Below are positions 1-10,917 of a stretch of 64,000 nucleotides of DNA, in pieces; position 1 is the stretch's first letter; every line of letters begins with the position of its first letter. The notes under the pieces are model-generated. The model was not told the DNA's origin. It was given only the letters and a program-made list of their open reading frames with translations, and ran no database searches. Both the position numbers and the translations under genes were made by a program. The DNA is from Kitagawia praeruptora (taxonomy: Eukaryota > Streptophyta > Magnoliopsida > Apiales > Apiaceae): contig CM075346.1 of assembly GCA_037693485.1 (NCBI GenBank), positions 12,739,501 through 12,803,500 on the forward strand. Direction: 5' to 3'.

Positions 1-176
1 TTGACCCCATTCAGAGTTCAAATAACTCTTGCTATTCTGGCAGTGACAGTACCTTATAGGTTTACAGGGGATAGACTCCAGATACGTGAGTATCAATCTA
101 TGAAGTTAAAGGTACAATCAATTCACCCTTACAACTTGTTATTACCACATTGAATACACTTTCGAGGGATCTCCTC

Positions 177-3100
177 TCATGTGTATTGGGTTCCCGCTGT
201 AGATGAATTACTATGGGCTATCAGTCCCATCCCCAACCTAGACTTAAGGACTACAGCATGCTCAAGCCCTTTAGTCAAAGGATCAGCTAGGTTTTCTTGA
301 GTTCCAATAAACTCAACAGCAATAATCCTTTCAGACATTAAACCCCTTATAGACTTCAGTCTAACTTGGATATGTCTCTTTGTTTTCACATTATACTTCT
401 TGCTGTTTATCTTGTCGATAGTTGTACGGCTATCACAATGAACAGCAAAAGCAGGAAGTGGACGACTTACTACAGGTAACATTGACATAAGTCCATGTAA
501 CCATTCAGCCTCAGTCCCCGTGGCATCTAATGCACACAACTCAGCCTCAAAAGTAGACCGAGTTATAATAGTCTGTCTAGAAGATTTCCAAGACACTGCT
601 CCACCCGCTAGGGTAAACAGGTATCCAGTCACTCCATTGGAACCAGACTTCTTAGCTATCCAACTTGCATCACTATATCCCTCTAGCACTCCAGGAAACC
701 TCCTGTAATGCAGACCAAGATATATGGTGCCTTTCAGATATCTAAGTACTCTATCAAGAGCATCCCAATGAGTCTTGTTTGGACAGCTTGTATATCTTGC
801 TAACTTAGACACAAAATATGAAATATCAGGCCTAGTACCATTAGCAAGATACTGCAAACTCCCAATAACCTGAGAATACCTTAACTGAGACACAGGTACT
901 CCTGAACTATTCTTGACAAGGGCAATTTTAGGATCATACGGAGTACTTGCGATTCTACAATTTGAATAACCATACTTCTCAAGTATAGATTTCTCTATAT
1001 AATGAGATTGTGACAAGGTTATTCCATCAGTTGACTGAGTCAACTTGATTCCAAGAATCACATTAGCCTCTCCCATATCCTTCATTTCAAAATGCCTTTT
1101 CAAGAAACTTTTTGTCTCGTTAATAATCTCAATATTGGTTCCAAACAATAAAATATCATCCACATACAGGCACACAATAATACATTCATTTCCTTTAACC
1201 ATGTAATAGACACACTTGTCACTTTCATTAACTACAAATTCTGATTCTAAAACAGTTTCATCAAACTTTTTATGCCAGTCTCTTGGAGCTTGTTTTAAGC
1301 CATATATAGACTTGATTAACTTACATACTTTCCTTTCATTTCCAGAGGCAACAAATCCCTCAGGCTGATCCATATAAATCTCTTCTTCAAGTTCACCATG
1401 AAGAAAAGCTGTCTTTACATCCATTTGATGGATGATAAGACCATGTACAGAGGCCAATGCTATAAGCATTCGGATTGTTGTCATTCTAGCAACTGGAGAG
1501 TATGTGTCAAAGTAATCAATGCCTTCTTTTTGCTTAAAGCCCTTAGCTACCAGCCTAGCCTTATACTTATCTATTGAGCCATCAGGATTCATCTTCCTTT
1601 TGAAGACCCACTTACATCCTATAGTAGAACACCCAGGAGGTAGATCAACCAACTCCCATGTTCCATTAGAAACAATAGAGTCAATTTCACTTTTTACAGC
1701 ACCTTTCCAGTACCTAGATTCTGAAGAATCCATGGCCTGTCGAAAAGTTAAAGGTTCATCCTCGATATTGTAAGTGATAAAATCACTTCCAAAATCCTTG
1801 ACTACCTTAGCACGCTTACTCCTTCTAGGTTCCTCTACTTCATCAGGAGTAGAGCTACTACCAGGATCTGCCCCCACATTTGTCATCCTTTCCACATGAT
1901 CAGGAATGGACCTCAATGTGTGAGTGGGATCATCATCAGGAATATCCTGAGGTATACCAGTCTTCATAGGGAACACATCCTCAAAGAATGTTGCATCACG
2001 AAATTTAACTATAGTGTTAGCCACTATTCCGTCTATGTCAGATTTTATTACTAAAAATCTCATAGCTGTAGTGGTTTCCCTATAGCCCAGAAAGATGCAA
2101 TCAACAGTTTTCGGCCCTAGTTTCTTCCTCTTGTGTTCAGGGATAAGTACCTTTGCAAGGCACCCCCACACACGAAGATATTTTAAACTAGTCCTTTTCT
2201 CTGTCCATAATTCATAAGGTGTCTTGTCCATGTGTTTCAGAGGAACTCTATTCAGAATATGGCAAGCCGTATTCAGAGCTTCTCCCCACATGTACTTAGG
2301 CAACCCAGAATTAATCAACATACTATTGATCATATCCTTAAAAGTTCTGTTCTTTCGTTCTGCCACCCCATTAGACTCAGGTGTGTATGGTGGAGTTACC
2401 TCATGAACTATACCATTGCTCTTGCAAAATTCATTAAACGAGTTACTCGTATACTCACCACCTCTATCTGATCTCAAACGTTTAAGTACTTTACCAGTTT
2501 GTGTTTCAGCTTCAGTTTTGAACATAATGAATTTATCTAGTGCTTCATCTTTATGTTTAAGCAAATAAACATAACAGTATCTACTACAATCATCTATAAA
2601 AGTAATGAAATATCTATTATGTTCCTTGGTCAAAACACCACCAAATTCACATATGTCTGTGTGCACTAAATCTAACACATTCGAATCCCTAACCACATTA
2701 TGAAAGGGTTTCCTAGTTTGTTTAGCAGTCACACATACTTGACATTTAGATTTCTTATCAATGGCATGTTTTGGAATCAACTCTAAGTTCATCATATTCT
2801 TTAGAGCACCAAAATTCAAGTGACCAAGACGTGCGTGCCACAAATCAGATGATTCAACACAATTAACAGAAGGAACAACATTATTATTAATAAAACTGCC
2901 CAAAACAGGCTCAACATTTATTAAAAATAATCCATCCGACAAGTAACCTTTGCCAAAGAATACACCAGTATTTGTAATAACTACTTTATTACATTTCAAA
3001 GAAACTTCAAAACCATTCTTAACTAAACAACTTCCACTTATTATATTTCTACGAATATCAGGAACATGGTGCACTCTAGTGAGGGATAGAACACGCCCAG

Positions 3101-4319
3101 AAGCGAACTTCAGGTCCACGTTTCCTATTCCAAGTACTTGAGCTGCACTAGCATTCCCCATCGTCACAGTCATTCCATGAGTCTGTTGATAAGATACAAA
3201 TAGAGTAATATCAGTACAAATATGTACATTAGCTCCAGTATCAATCAACCATTCATGAGACGAATAGGTGGAAAGAAGTACAGGGTTGTAGGTCACATAC
3301 CCGTTGTCAGTTTCAGAAGCAACAGCCTCACCAACAACCATGTTAACCATAGACCCACCAGTGGTTGCAAGCACAGTGTTAGCTTGTGCTCCCACAACAG
3401 GTTTCTTAGCTTTCTTTTCAGGACAGTCCTTGCTCCAATGACCAACCTGTCCACAAGACCAACATGGTTTGTTTGCCTTTGGTTTCTTAGCCTTGTTCTT
3501 GTCCTTAGACTTATTGTTTCCCTTCTTAGTGACAGACTTTCTTTTCTGTCCTACAGTCACTACATTTACCTTCGAACTCCCAGCATGTTCAGTAGGCATC
3601 ACATGTCCTTGCTTGGACTTGTGTTGCTCCTGCACAGAGATGTCCAACATCAGGTTTGTCCAAGTGATCTCTCCTTTCTGTCTTTTCAGGGAGAGAGCAA
3701 ATTCTTCCCAAGACTTAGGTAGCTTTTCAATCACAGACATAACCTGAAACTTTTCAGGTAAGTCCATTCCAGACTCCTTCAAAGCATGAACCAACATCTC
3801 AAACTCATGCACCTGCTCAGTCATGGATTTAGTATCCACCAGTTTAAAGTCAAGGAACCTAGCCACAGAATACTTTTCCAACCCTTGCGAGTCAGTATTA
3901 TGTGTCTGGTCAAGCTTCTCCCATAAGAGCTTAGCAGTGTAGGAGTCAGATGAATAAACATCGAATAGAGTGTTCGCTAAAGCTGCCAGAATTGCAGCCC
4001 TAGCCACCCCATCCTTTTCCTCCCACATAGTATAAGCCTTAACAGTTTCAGCTTTCTCCTTAACCACAATTGGTTTCTCATACTGCACCACCGGCCATAG
4101 ACCCTTTACCGTTAACCACAGTTCCATCTTTTTCTGCCAACGAGAAAAACCAACACCCCCACCGAATTTATCAGGCATACCTGACATATCGATAGGTTGT
4201 GGGAAACGGTACGTAGTCCAATCAATGGTGGGTACAGTAACACCAGACCCAGAGCTAGTCTCAACAACAGGAGTTTCAGTTTCGTTAACCATCTTGTTAA
4301 TTAACAATATATAACACAA
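177..4319 (-). CDS. copia-1 gag-pol polyprotein, uninterrupted
   Basis: One open frame of 1380 codons encodes all domains of a Ty1/copia element in the order gag, protease, integrase, reverse transcriptase, RNase H. Visible landmarks are a CCHC knuckle at residues 286-299, the protease DTGA at 360-363, the GAG-pre-integrase region near 490-530, integrase D555, D618 and E654 with the family's 35-residue last spacing, the reverse transcriptase YVDD at 1052-1055, and an RNase H region starting near YSDASW at 1215. The more likely start is the tenth codon (MVNE, 4292), since the preceding residues look like leader translation. No stop or frameshift is present, so the protein may still be functional. 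The integrase order before RT is what separates copia from gypsy. Confidence 0.95.
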   Translation of the reverse strand: MCYILLINKMVNETETPVVETSSGSGVTVPTIDWTTYRFPQPIDMSGMPDKFGGGVGFSRWQKKMELWLTVKGLWPVVQYEKPIVVKEKAETVKAYTMWEEKDGVARAAILAALANTLFDVYSSDSYTAKLLWEKLDQTHNTDSQGLEKYSVARFLDFKLVDTKSMTEQVHEFEMLVHALKESGMDLPEKFQVMSVIEKLPKSWEEFALSLKRQKGEITWTNLMLDISVQEQHKSKQGHVMPTEHAGSSKVNVVTVGQKRKSVTKKGNNKSKDKNKAKKPKANKPCWSCGQVGHWSKDCPEKKAKKPVVGAQANTVLATTGGSMVNMVVGEAVASETDNGYVTYNPVLLSTYSSHEWLIDTGANVHICTDITLFVSYQQTHGMTVTMGNASAAQVLGIGNVDLKFASGRVLSLTRVHHVPDIRRNIISGSCLVKNGFEVSLKCNKVVITNTGVFFGKGYLSDGLFLINVEPVLGSFINNNVVPSVNCVESSDLWHARLGHLNFGALKNMMNLELIPKHAIDKKSKCQVCVTAKQTRKPFHNVVRDSNVLDLVHTDICEFGGVLTKEHNRYFITFIDDCSRYCYVYLLKHKDEALDKFIMFKTEAETQTGKVLKRLRSDRGGEYTSNSFNEFCKSNGIVHEVTPPYTPESNGVAERKNRTFKDMINSMLINSGLPKYMWGEALNTACHILNRVPLKHMDKTPYELWTEKRTSLKYLRVWGCLAKVLIPEHKRKKLGPKTVDCIFLGYRETTTAMRFLVIKSDIDGIVANTIVKFRDATFFEDVFPMKTGIPQDIPDDDPTHTLRSIPDHVERMTNVGADPGSSSTPDEVEEPRRSKRAKVVKDFGSDFITYNIEDEPLTFRQAMDSSESRYWKGAVKSEIDSIVSNGTWELVDLPPGCSTIGCKWVFKRKMNPDGSIDKYKARLVAKGFKQKEGIDYFDTYSPVARMTTIRMLIALASVHGLIIHQMDVKTAFLHGELEEEIYMDQPEGFVASGNERKVCKLIKSIYGLKQAPRDWHKKFDETVLESEFVVNESDKCVYYMVKGNECIIVCLYVDDILLFGTNIEIINETKSFLKRHFEMKDMGEANVILGIKLTQSTDGITLSQSHYIEKSILEKYGYSNCRIASTPYDPKIALVKNSSGVPVSQLRYSQVIGSLQYLANGTRPDISYFVSKLARYTSCPNKTHWDALDRVLRYLKGTIYLGLHYRRFPGVLEGYSDASWIAKKSGSNGVTGYLFTLAGGAVSWKSSRQTIITRSTFEAELCALDATGTEAEWLHGLMSMLPVVSRPLPAFAVHCDSRTTIDKINSKKYNVKTKRHIQVRLKSIRGLMSERIIAVEFIGTQENLADPLTKGLEHAVVLKSRLGMGLIAHSNSSTAGTQYT

Positions 4320-4599
4320 ATAATCTCTTCAAGATTGTTGGGTAATTTACACTAAACACAACAATGAGGCAGTGATATATATTAAACAAGAACAGGCATA
4401 AAACCAATTAACAGAAACAAATCACGAAGGCAAAACAAAGTATAATTAGAGACTGTAATTAACAAGAAAAGTAAGAAACACTTATCTCTCACAGAAGCTA
4501 TTAGCAATACTGATCAGAGAGAGAAGAACAGCTGAGTCACCAAGCCCTACGAGAAGACTTGGCTGTTCTTGAAGAGATTATTGCCCCACTTACGCTGTG

Positions 4600-5126
4600 T
4601 TGGGTTGCTGCAATAACACTTCCAGGATAAAACAGCTCCGATCAATGTGTTCACAGATACACCAGAGATCAACGACGACCAGCACCTCAGTTCGCCCTAA
4701 GAATTATGTAAATAATCTGTTTGTGTCGAGAGAGAACAGAGCAGAAGAACAACAAGGGTTTTCCTTAACGTATCACTTCTTAACGTTATGTCTTCGATAT
4801 ATATAATACCCAAAAATAAAACGTAAGAGTTATGCATTAAAAGGAAAGTAAATATTCTGAGTTACTTGCACATGGAGCTATATAAAGCCACCTACCTTTC
4901 ATTACCAATTCTATGTGGGACTCAAGTTATTTCAACTAACCCACATAACCCATTTCAAGCAAGCAACTTCAACTCAATTTATTTATGGATTCCACTAAGA
5001 AAATGTCTTAGATCCAAATATGAAAGTTTAAGTCCTCATAACAAGGAAAAACCTCCACTTGTTAGATTCCGGAAATTACATCAAGAACATATAATAAATA
5101 TGCCTCAAACTTTCCATTTTCTAACA
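4600..5126 (-). repeat. copia-1 5' LTR (inner border approximate)
   Basis: Read on the minus strand the LTR starts with TGTTAG at 5126. A TATA-like run lies near 4795-4805. The inner end is uncertain, somewhere near 4560-4650, because the second LTR is outside the window and cannot be compared. Confidence 0.55.
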
Positions 5127-8124
5127 AATACATCTATATCTTTAAAGAATCCTGTTGCACAGCTATTAGATTCCGGGAATTTGGTTGTAAGGGATGAAGA
5201 TCATAATATCAACAACGCAGAAGATATAATTTGGCAGAGTTTTGATTATCCGGGAGATATTCTCTTACCAGGCATGAAGGTTGGAATAAATTTGGTAACC
5301 GGACTAAATATTTACTACACATCATGGAAAAGTGTTGATGATCCTTCCACAGGGATTTACAGCGACGGAATTGATCTTAATGGTTTTCCACAGTTCTTCA
5401 GGTCGAAAGGTTCTGCCATATGGGCCAGGACTGGACCATGGAATGGTCGCCAGTTCAGTGGTTCGCCCAAGACTAATCCAAATGGAATGTTTACAGAGAA
5501 ATTTGTTTTGAATGATAAGGAGATCTATTTTAGGTTGGATTCCATTAATAGGACTTCTGCTGATATAAGGTTCATATTGACTCCAAATGGAGATATAAAG
5601 CATCTTGTTTGGAATTATCAAAATCAAATTTGGATGGTTTATATTACCCAAATGGTCAGTGACTGTGATCTTTATGCAGTGTGTGGTGCTTACGGTATTT
5701 GTAACATTAACAGCTCTCCAAGATGTGGATGTTTGAGAGGATTTGTTCCTAAATTTCCAGAAAAGTGGAAAGCAGTAGATTGGTCTAGTGGATGTATTCG
5801 TAAAACAAAACTTGACTGCACGACTGAAACAGGATTTTTGAAATATACCCGTGTGAAGTTGCCAGACACACGGAATTCATGGTATGACATGAAAATCAAC
5901 CTTGAAGAATGTAAAAGGTTGTGTCTGAAGAACTGCAATTGTACAGCATATGCGAACGCAGATATAAGAAGTGGAGGAAGTGGATGCATCTTATGGTTCA
6001 ATGATCTTCATGACATGGTAGGCTACACAGATGATGGACAAGATATTTATGTAAGAATGGCGGCATCTGAGTTAGATAGCTCTAAGTTTCCAGGTATTGA
6101 AATTCTAAAACTTTATATCATGCGTGTCCTGTAGAGATACTACCTCATATATTTTCCTTTTTGGAACATATTTTTTAGTTCATCATTTGTGTCAATGCAA
6201 TTGCAGTTGATATCTGGAGATCCAGAATAAAGACGCGTAAATGGATCACTATAATTCCCATAGTACCAGCAGGAGTGTTTGCTCTAATATTTTTCTATGT
6301 ATTAAGGAAAAGAAAGCAGAAGAGAAAAGGTAAATTATTTACTGAAATAATATCTTTTTACCTAGCAAAAGAAATTAGACTTAAAACAGAGAAGGTGCGA
6401 TGATATGCAGAGCCTGCCTTTATAGTCTTGACATGGGAGAAAACTGAATGTCTAAAACGAAACTTATTAGTTATCACTGAATGCCTTCATACTAACCTGG
6501 CACACAAATCACAGATCTGAAATATAATGCAACCAATTTCAATACTCATTAGCTATCACTGCATAATTGCATTATTTTACTTCAACCTTTGCAGAAAAAT
6601 GGAAATCAAGTTCAAAAAGTGTTGTCTTGAACAACATTAAGCCTGAAGATTGGGAGTTTCCATTAGTTGACCTTAAAAGTATTGCAAATGCCACAGATAA
6701 CTTCTCTCAAGACAACCAGCTTGGAGAGGGTGGCTTTGGACCTGTCTACAAGGTGATTTTACATGCAGCATGTGATTATTTACATATAGCAACTCCCTGC
6801 TAGGTTATTATACGTAACCAATTCATTATAACAAATAACATGGTCTTACTATATGGTTGAGAACAATTTTACACTGGCGTGCAATATGTGGAATCATCGT
6901 ATGATAATTTAAGAGATTACTTTCAGGGAATATTATACGATGGACAAGAGATAGCTGTCAAAAGGCTTTCAAAGAATTCTTCTCAAGGACTAGATGAATT
7001 CATAAACGAAGTTTGCTGTATTGCGAAACTCCAGCACAGAAATCTTGTGACACTTCTAGGCTGTTGCACAGAAAACGGAGAAAGGATTTTGATCTACGAA
7101 TATATGGCTAATAAAAGCTTAGATTCAGTCTTTTATGGTACGCCCTTGTCTACAAATGCTGGTTATAAATCACAACATGTAAATGCTAATTAATATTAAT
7201 TTTTGAGAATTTGTTAAGCTTGTGTCCACATAAAGACAACTTTGATTAACCAGATGAAAAATTTATAGATGACAAAGTGAGAAACTCGATGGACTGGACG
7301 AAACGATACAACATAATAAATGGCATTGCTCGCGGACTTATGTATCTTCATCAAGATTCAAAGTTAAGAATCATCCATAGAGATCTCAAAGCCAGTAATA
7401 TTTTACTCGATAGTGATATGAATCCAAAGATTTCAGACTTCGGTATGGCAAGATGTTTTGAAGGAAGTCAAACGCAAGCGAATACATCAAGAATTGTTGG
7501 GACATAGTAAGAAGTTTTAAGACTCTTTAGGTTATTGCTTCCTTTTTTTTTTCCAACTAACAACTGATACCTCTATATTTCAACTCCTGCAGTGGTTACA
7601 TGTCCCCTGAGTATGCTATTGACGGACTGTACTCTTTTAAATCCGATATCTATAGCTTTGGTGTTTTACTTTTAGAGATAGTGAGTGGAAAGAAAAACAG
7701 ATTATTCTGTCATCCTGATCACAGCTTAAATCTACTTGGCCATGTAAGTAAGCATGAATTTATCACAGTACTTTTATGCTGTAGGTTTAAAGACAAACTA
7801 ACAGCGAACTTCTAGGCATGGAAGAGTTATATCGAAGGCAAGCTGTTAGGACTAATCGATGAGGTGATCTTGGAGTCAAGTAACCCATTGCAAGTGTTTC
7901 GAGTTATACAGATTGGACTACTGTGCGTTCAAGAAGATCCTAACGACAGGCCAGTAATGTCCCAGGTAGTATTAATGTTAAGCAGTAAGATAACACTTCC
8001 CCAGCCTACCAAACCTGGTTTCTACATGGAGAGAAGATTGCGTGACACAAATCAATCATTGAGCAAAGTCAATTTTTCATCAAGCAACCAGTTGACTATT
8101 ACCTCTATCCTACCTCGACCATAG
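5127..8124 (+). pseudogene. S-domain receptor-like kinase gene 1, 5'-truncated by copia-1
   Basis: Seven-exon G-type lectin S-receptor-like Ser/Thr kinase. Exons inferred from GT..AG sites and from gene 2: 5127-6093 (partial), 6207-6329, 6595-6752, 6927-7137, 7269-7506, 7593-7743, 7816-8124. Exon lengths 2-7 equal those of gene 2 exactly. The first ~109 residues (signal peptide and half of the bulb-lectin domain) are missing; they should lie left of copia-1, outside the window. What remains is open: rest of the lectin domain, S-locus region, EGF/PAN cysteines, a membrane span in exon 2, and a kinase with GEGGFG, IAVK, HRDLKASN, DFG and SPE. The frame also continues upstream into the LTR as far as 4866, giving a chimeric open frame with no sign of a signal peptide. 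It is a pseudogene unless the LTR can be spliced out or supplies a start. Confidence 0.88.
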
Positions 8125-8976
8125 TAGCAAGATAAAACAGGAGTCACGAGATTGACGGTGTTGATAGCAGATGTCTTATATTATCACGACAAGCCTGTAT
8201 CTATATTATCAGCCAATACATAGGTTTTCCGACAAAGTACAGTCTTATAATTGACAGCATAATGCCATTTGGTTCAGTAGTGATTGGGTGTATTCTGTTC
8301 ATTATTACATCATTTTTTGACATTAGAGTGACCATGTGCCAATTGTCTTCTTAATGAAGAGTGGCACACAAATCTATCATTCTAAAATTTCTTTTTTTGC
8401 AAAATACTCCCTCCGTCCCTTTTGATTCTTAACATTTCACTTTTTCAAAACTTTCTGGCACGCCATTTTAAGGTGCATTTTAAGGATAGTTAAATAAATT
8501 TTTTTTAAAATTTTCTTTTTCTGTATAAAAATTTAATTTAAATTTTTATACAGAAAAAGAAAATTTTAAAAAAAAGTTATTTAACTATCCTTAAAATGCA
8601 CCTTAAAATGCGTGCCAGAAAGTTTTGAAAAAGTGAAATGTTAAGAATCAAAAGGGACGGAGGGAGTATTCAACAAAAGACAAATATACCTTGACACAAT
8701 ATAACTCCAGACCTTCCCCATTATTTCACCTCATTCTACAAACCGACCTGGGCTCAGTTCTAGCAACAAGCAGCTGTGTTAGAATGAACCAATTTGAATG
8801 GTACACATGATATATTGTACATATTATTCTTAACTTTTCCTAAGATAATCTCTTGACACGAAAATGCAGCATCAGCAATCCTCTTCAAATCCCCATCTCG
8901 ACTATTACCAACAGCAACTGCCTTCACCCCCTCAACGTCAACTCCCTATAAACATTCCCAAAACCCGAATCATCAC
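8125..8976. repeat. 3' flank of gene 1, duplicated downstream of gene 2
   Basis: No gene is seen here. Apart from the MITE at 8407-8666, the sequence matches 16600-17170 downstream of gene 2, including the stretches around 8190-8260 and 8680-8975. This shows that the duplication unit included about 1 kb beyond the last exon. Confidence 0.8.
8407..8666. mobile_element. Stowaway-like MITE (Tc1/mariner type)
   Basis: A 260-bp near-perfect palindrome begins CTCCCTCCGTCCC and ends with its reverse complement, flanked by TA at 8405-8406 and 8667-8668. The two ~130-base arms differ by about one indel and one substitution by eye. The equivalent site downstream of gene 2 (near 16860-16890) lacks it, so it inserted after the duplication, or was lost there. 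The ends and TA duplication are diagnostic of plant Stowaway elements. Confidence 0.93.
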
Positions 8977-9303
8977 CAGGGTTGGTCCTGAGGGCAAACA
9001 ATACAAGCCATGACATGGGGCATTCAACATTTAGGGGGCAAATTTTTTTTTAAAAAAATTAGAGAGTAGTTTTAAAAAAATTATAGAATAACATAGAATT
9101 AAAAAGCAAAAATAAAAAATATCATTTTATTAGCCGAACAATCTTTTAAAATGAATTACTTCATATGTTTGCTAGATTATGTTGATACATGCACCACTCC
9201 AATTCAGGTTTGAAAAATTTCAAATATATGAGCAGATTTTTGGATTTCTATGTAATTTGACAAAGTTGAAGTGCTTAAGTGATGATAATTTGAAGGCCTC
9301 TTG
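8977..9303 (+). mobile_element. Truncated hAT element with transposase fragment
   Basis: Sequence starting CAGGGTTGGTCC is present here but absent from the paralogous flank of gene 2, where the surrounding bases (catcac then caatcactac) are contiguous. Translation of 9199-9303 gives a piece resembling the end of plant TTF-zinc-finger/hAT transposases (FEKFQIYEQIFGFL). The right terminal repeat is missing, so this is a decayed remnant. Borders are approximate on the right. Confidence 0.6.
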
Positions 9304-9307
9304 CATC

Positions 9308-9436
9308 ACACCCAATCACTACACATCGCAAACGCCGCAAACGCAAGCAAATACATCAACAATTGTAGGGACATAGTAAGAAGTTTTAAGACTCTTTAGT
9401 TGTTTCTTTAGGTAATCGATGAGGTGATCCTGGAGG
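9308..9436 (+). pseudogene. Kinase fragment: end of exon 5 joined to exon 7
   Basis: The end of kinase exon 5 (ANTSTIVGT followed by its splice donor) is joined after a short intron-like piece to the start of exon 7 (IDEVILE), with exon 6 missing. The same truncated arrangement occurs at 17180-17583, where it is longer. Here it is cut off at 9436 by an inverted-repeat element. It is a relic of a former kinase gene copy. Confidence 0.75.
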
Positions 9437-10917
9437 GGGCACCGTGACTCCAAGTCACTTCAATTCACTCGGCAAATGTAGACTCGTGGGGTGGGTGAGC
9501 CGTGAGTGTTTGACTAGTAGGTGACATTGAGTAAGGATTTAAAATTTTAAATTATTAAAATATTAAAGTTATTTAAATATTAAAACTTTATATATTGTTT
9601 TTTAATTTAATTTTTTAAAATTTTATGGATATTTCCTTTTGTGGTTAAATATTTTTTTATTAGGGGTTCAACGGATTCTATTCGGGGTTTAGAAATATCC
9701 AATTTCTTTTATTAATTTTTTTAAATTTATTTGTATTCCCTTAGGGGTTCAACAATTAACTGTTGGGGTTCAACGCTTCCATTTTGGGTTTTAGAAGTAT
9801 TTAGAACGACGAATAAATCGTATACGAACTTAGGGTTTGGGGTTTAGGGTTGTTTACAATCCTTGACCCTAATCCCTTGATCCTAAACCCTAACTTATCA
9901 TGATTTTTAAAGACTAACGCGTTTAAAAATCAGGCCGTCGAATTCACTTTTTTAATTAAAATTTTTAAATTTTATCTATATTCTTTTCGGGTTTCAACAA
10001 TTAGCTTTTGGGGTTCAACTACTCCATTTTGGATTTAGAATATATTTAGGAGAAAACAAATGAAAAAAAAAATCCTAAACGCCACATGAAGTGGCGTTCA
10101 CCCCCCAAAATGCCATTGCGTCCTCCCCCCAACGCCACTTAATGTAGCGTTTTCCTCCCTTCTCCCAGAAACGCTACACGTTTTAGCGTTAAAAAAAAAA
10201 AACAAAACAAAACGTTACACGCGCCACTGTGTCTTGGAGTCATATTTAGGGTGTTTTTGAGCTGTGATATTTGGGGCAATTTACTTCAAAATTGTGACAG
10301 AGAGGGCCAACAAACAACCCTAAACCCTAAACCCTAAGTTCATATACTTATTCGTCGTTCTGAATATTTCTAAAACCCAAAATGGAAACGTTGAACCCCA
10401 AAAGTTAATTGTTGAACCCCTAAATTTAATTAGAATTGAATTTTTTTAATTTAAAAAATTGAATTCGGTGGCCTGATTTTAAACGCGTAAGCGTTTAAAA
10501 ATCGGGATAAGTTAGGGTATAGGGTAAGTTCGTATATGGTTTATTCGTCGTTCTGAATATTTTCTAAAACCCAAAATGGAAACGTTGAACCCCAAAAGTT
10601 AATTGTTGAACCCCTAAGAGAATACAAATAAATTTAAAAATTTTAATAAAAGAAATTGGATATTTCTAAACCCCGAATAAAATTCGTTGAATCCCAAATA
10701 AAAACTATTTAACCACAAAGGAAATATCGATAAAATTTTAAAAATTTAAATTAAAAAAAAAATATAAAAACTTTTCATATTTAAATAATTTTAATATTTT
10801 AATAATTTAAAATTTTAAATCCTTACTCAATGTCACCTACCTAATCAAACACTCACCCACCCCACGACTCTCCAATCGTCGAGTGAATTGAAGTGACTTG
10901 GAGTCGCGATGCGCCCC
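9437..10917. mobile_element. Non-autonomous element with long (~0.5 kb) terminal inverted repeats
   Basis: The left end (GGGGCACCGTGACTCC) and the right end (reverse complement GGGGCGCATCGCGACTCC) continue as matching inverted arms for about 480-600 bases, to about 10030 on the left and from about 10330 on the right. The arms carry AT-rich tracts plus GGGGTTCAAC and TTTAGGG-like motifs. No coding region is visible. A clear target duplication was not found, so the superfamily is uncertain. The centre is occupied by an AGCGTTTT-family segment. Confidence 0.7.
10057..10330. repeat. AGCGTTTT-family element core, copy 1
   Basis: This segment carries paired AACGCCAC/GTGGCGTT and AACGCTAC/GTAGCGTT motifs, followed by a tail in which phrases such as 'atatttggggcaattta' and 'caaaattgtga' recur. 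Related segments are at 10910-11165, 12857-13030 and 19577-19997. It is non-coding. Confidence 0.6.

Larger units (their letters stand above)
1..5126 (-). mobile_element. Ty1/copia LTR retrotransposon copia-1 (3' LTR outside window)
   Basis: The element lies on the minus strand and contains a full gag-pol frame (177-4319). Its right border is placed at 5126, where the LTR end (minus strand TGTTAG) abuts coding sequence of a receptor-kinase exon. The same exon in the intact gene 2 reads straight through this point near 13550. The following bases 5127-5131 (aatac) would be the target duplication, but the partner copy lies left of position 1 together with the 3' LTR. The 1-176 stretch is the untranslated region between the pol stop and the unseen 3' LTR. 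The insertion broke exon 1 of gene 1. The inner border of the right LTR could not be fixed because no standard initiator-Met primer site was found. Confidence 0.88.

Noticed and set aside
10316..10337. Telomere-like CCCTAAA repeats
   Set aside because: Only about three units, and they recur in the inverted arms of the repeat element, so they belong to the element and not to an interstitial telomere.
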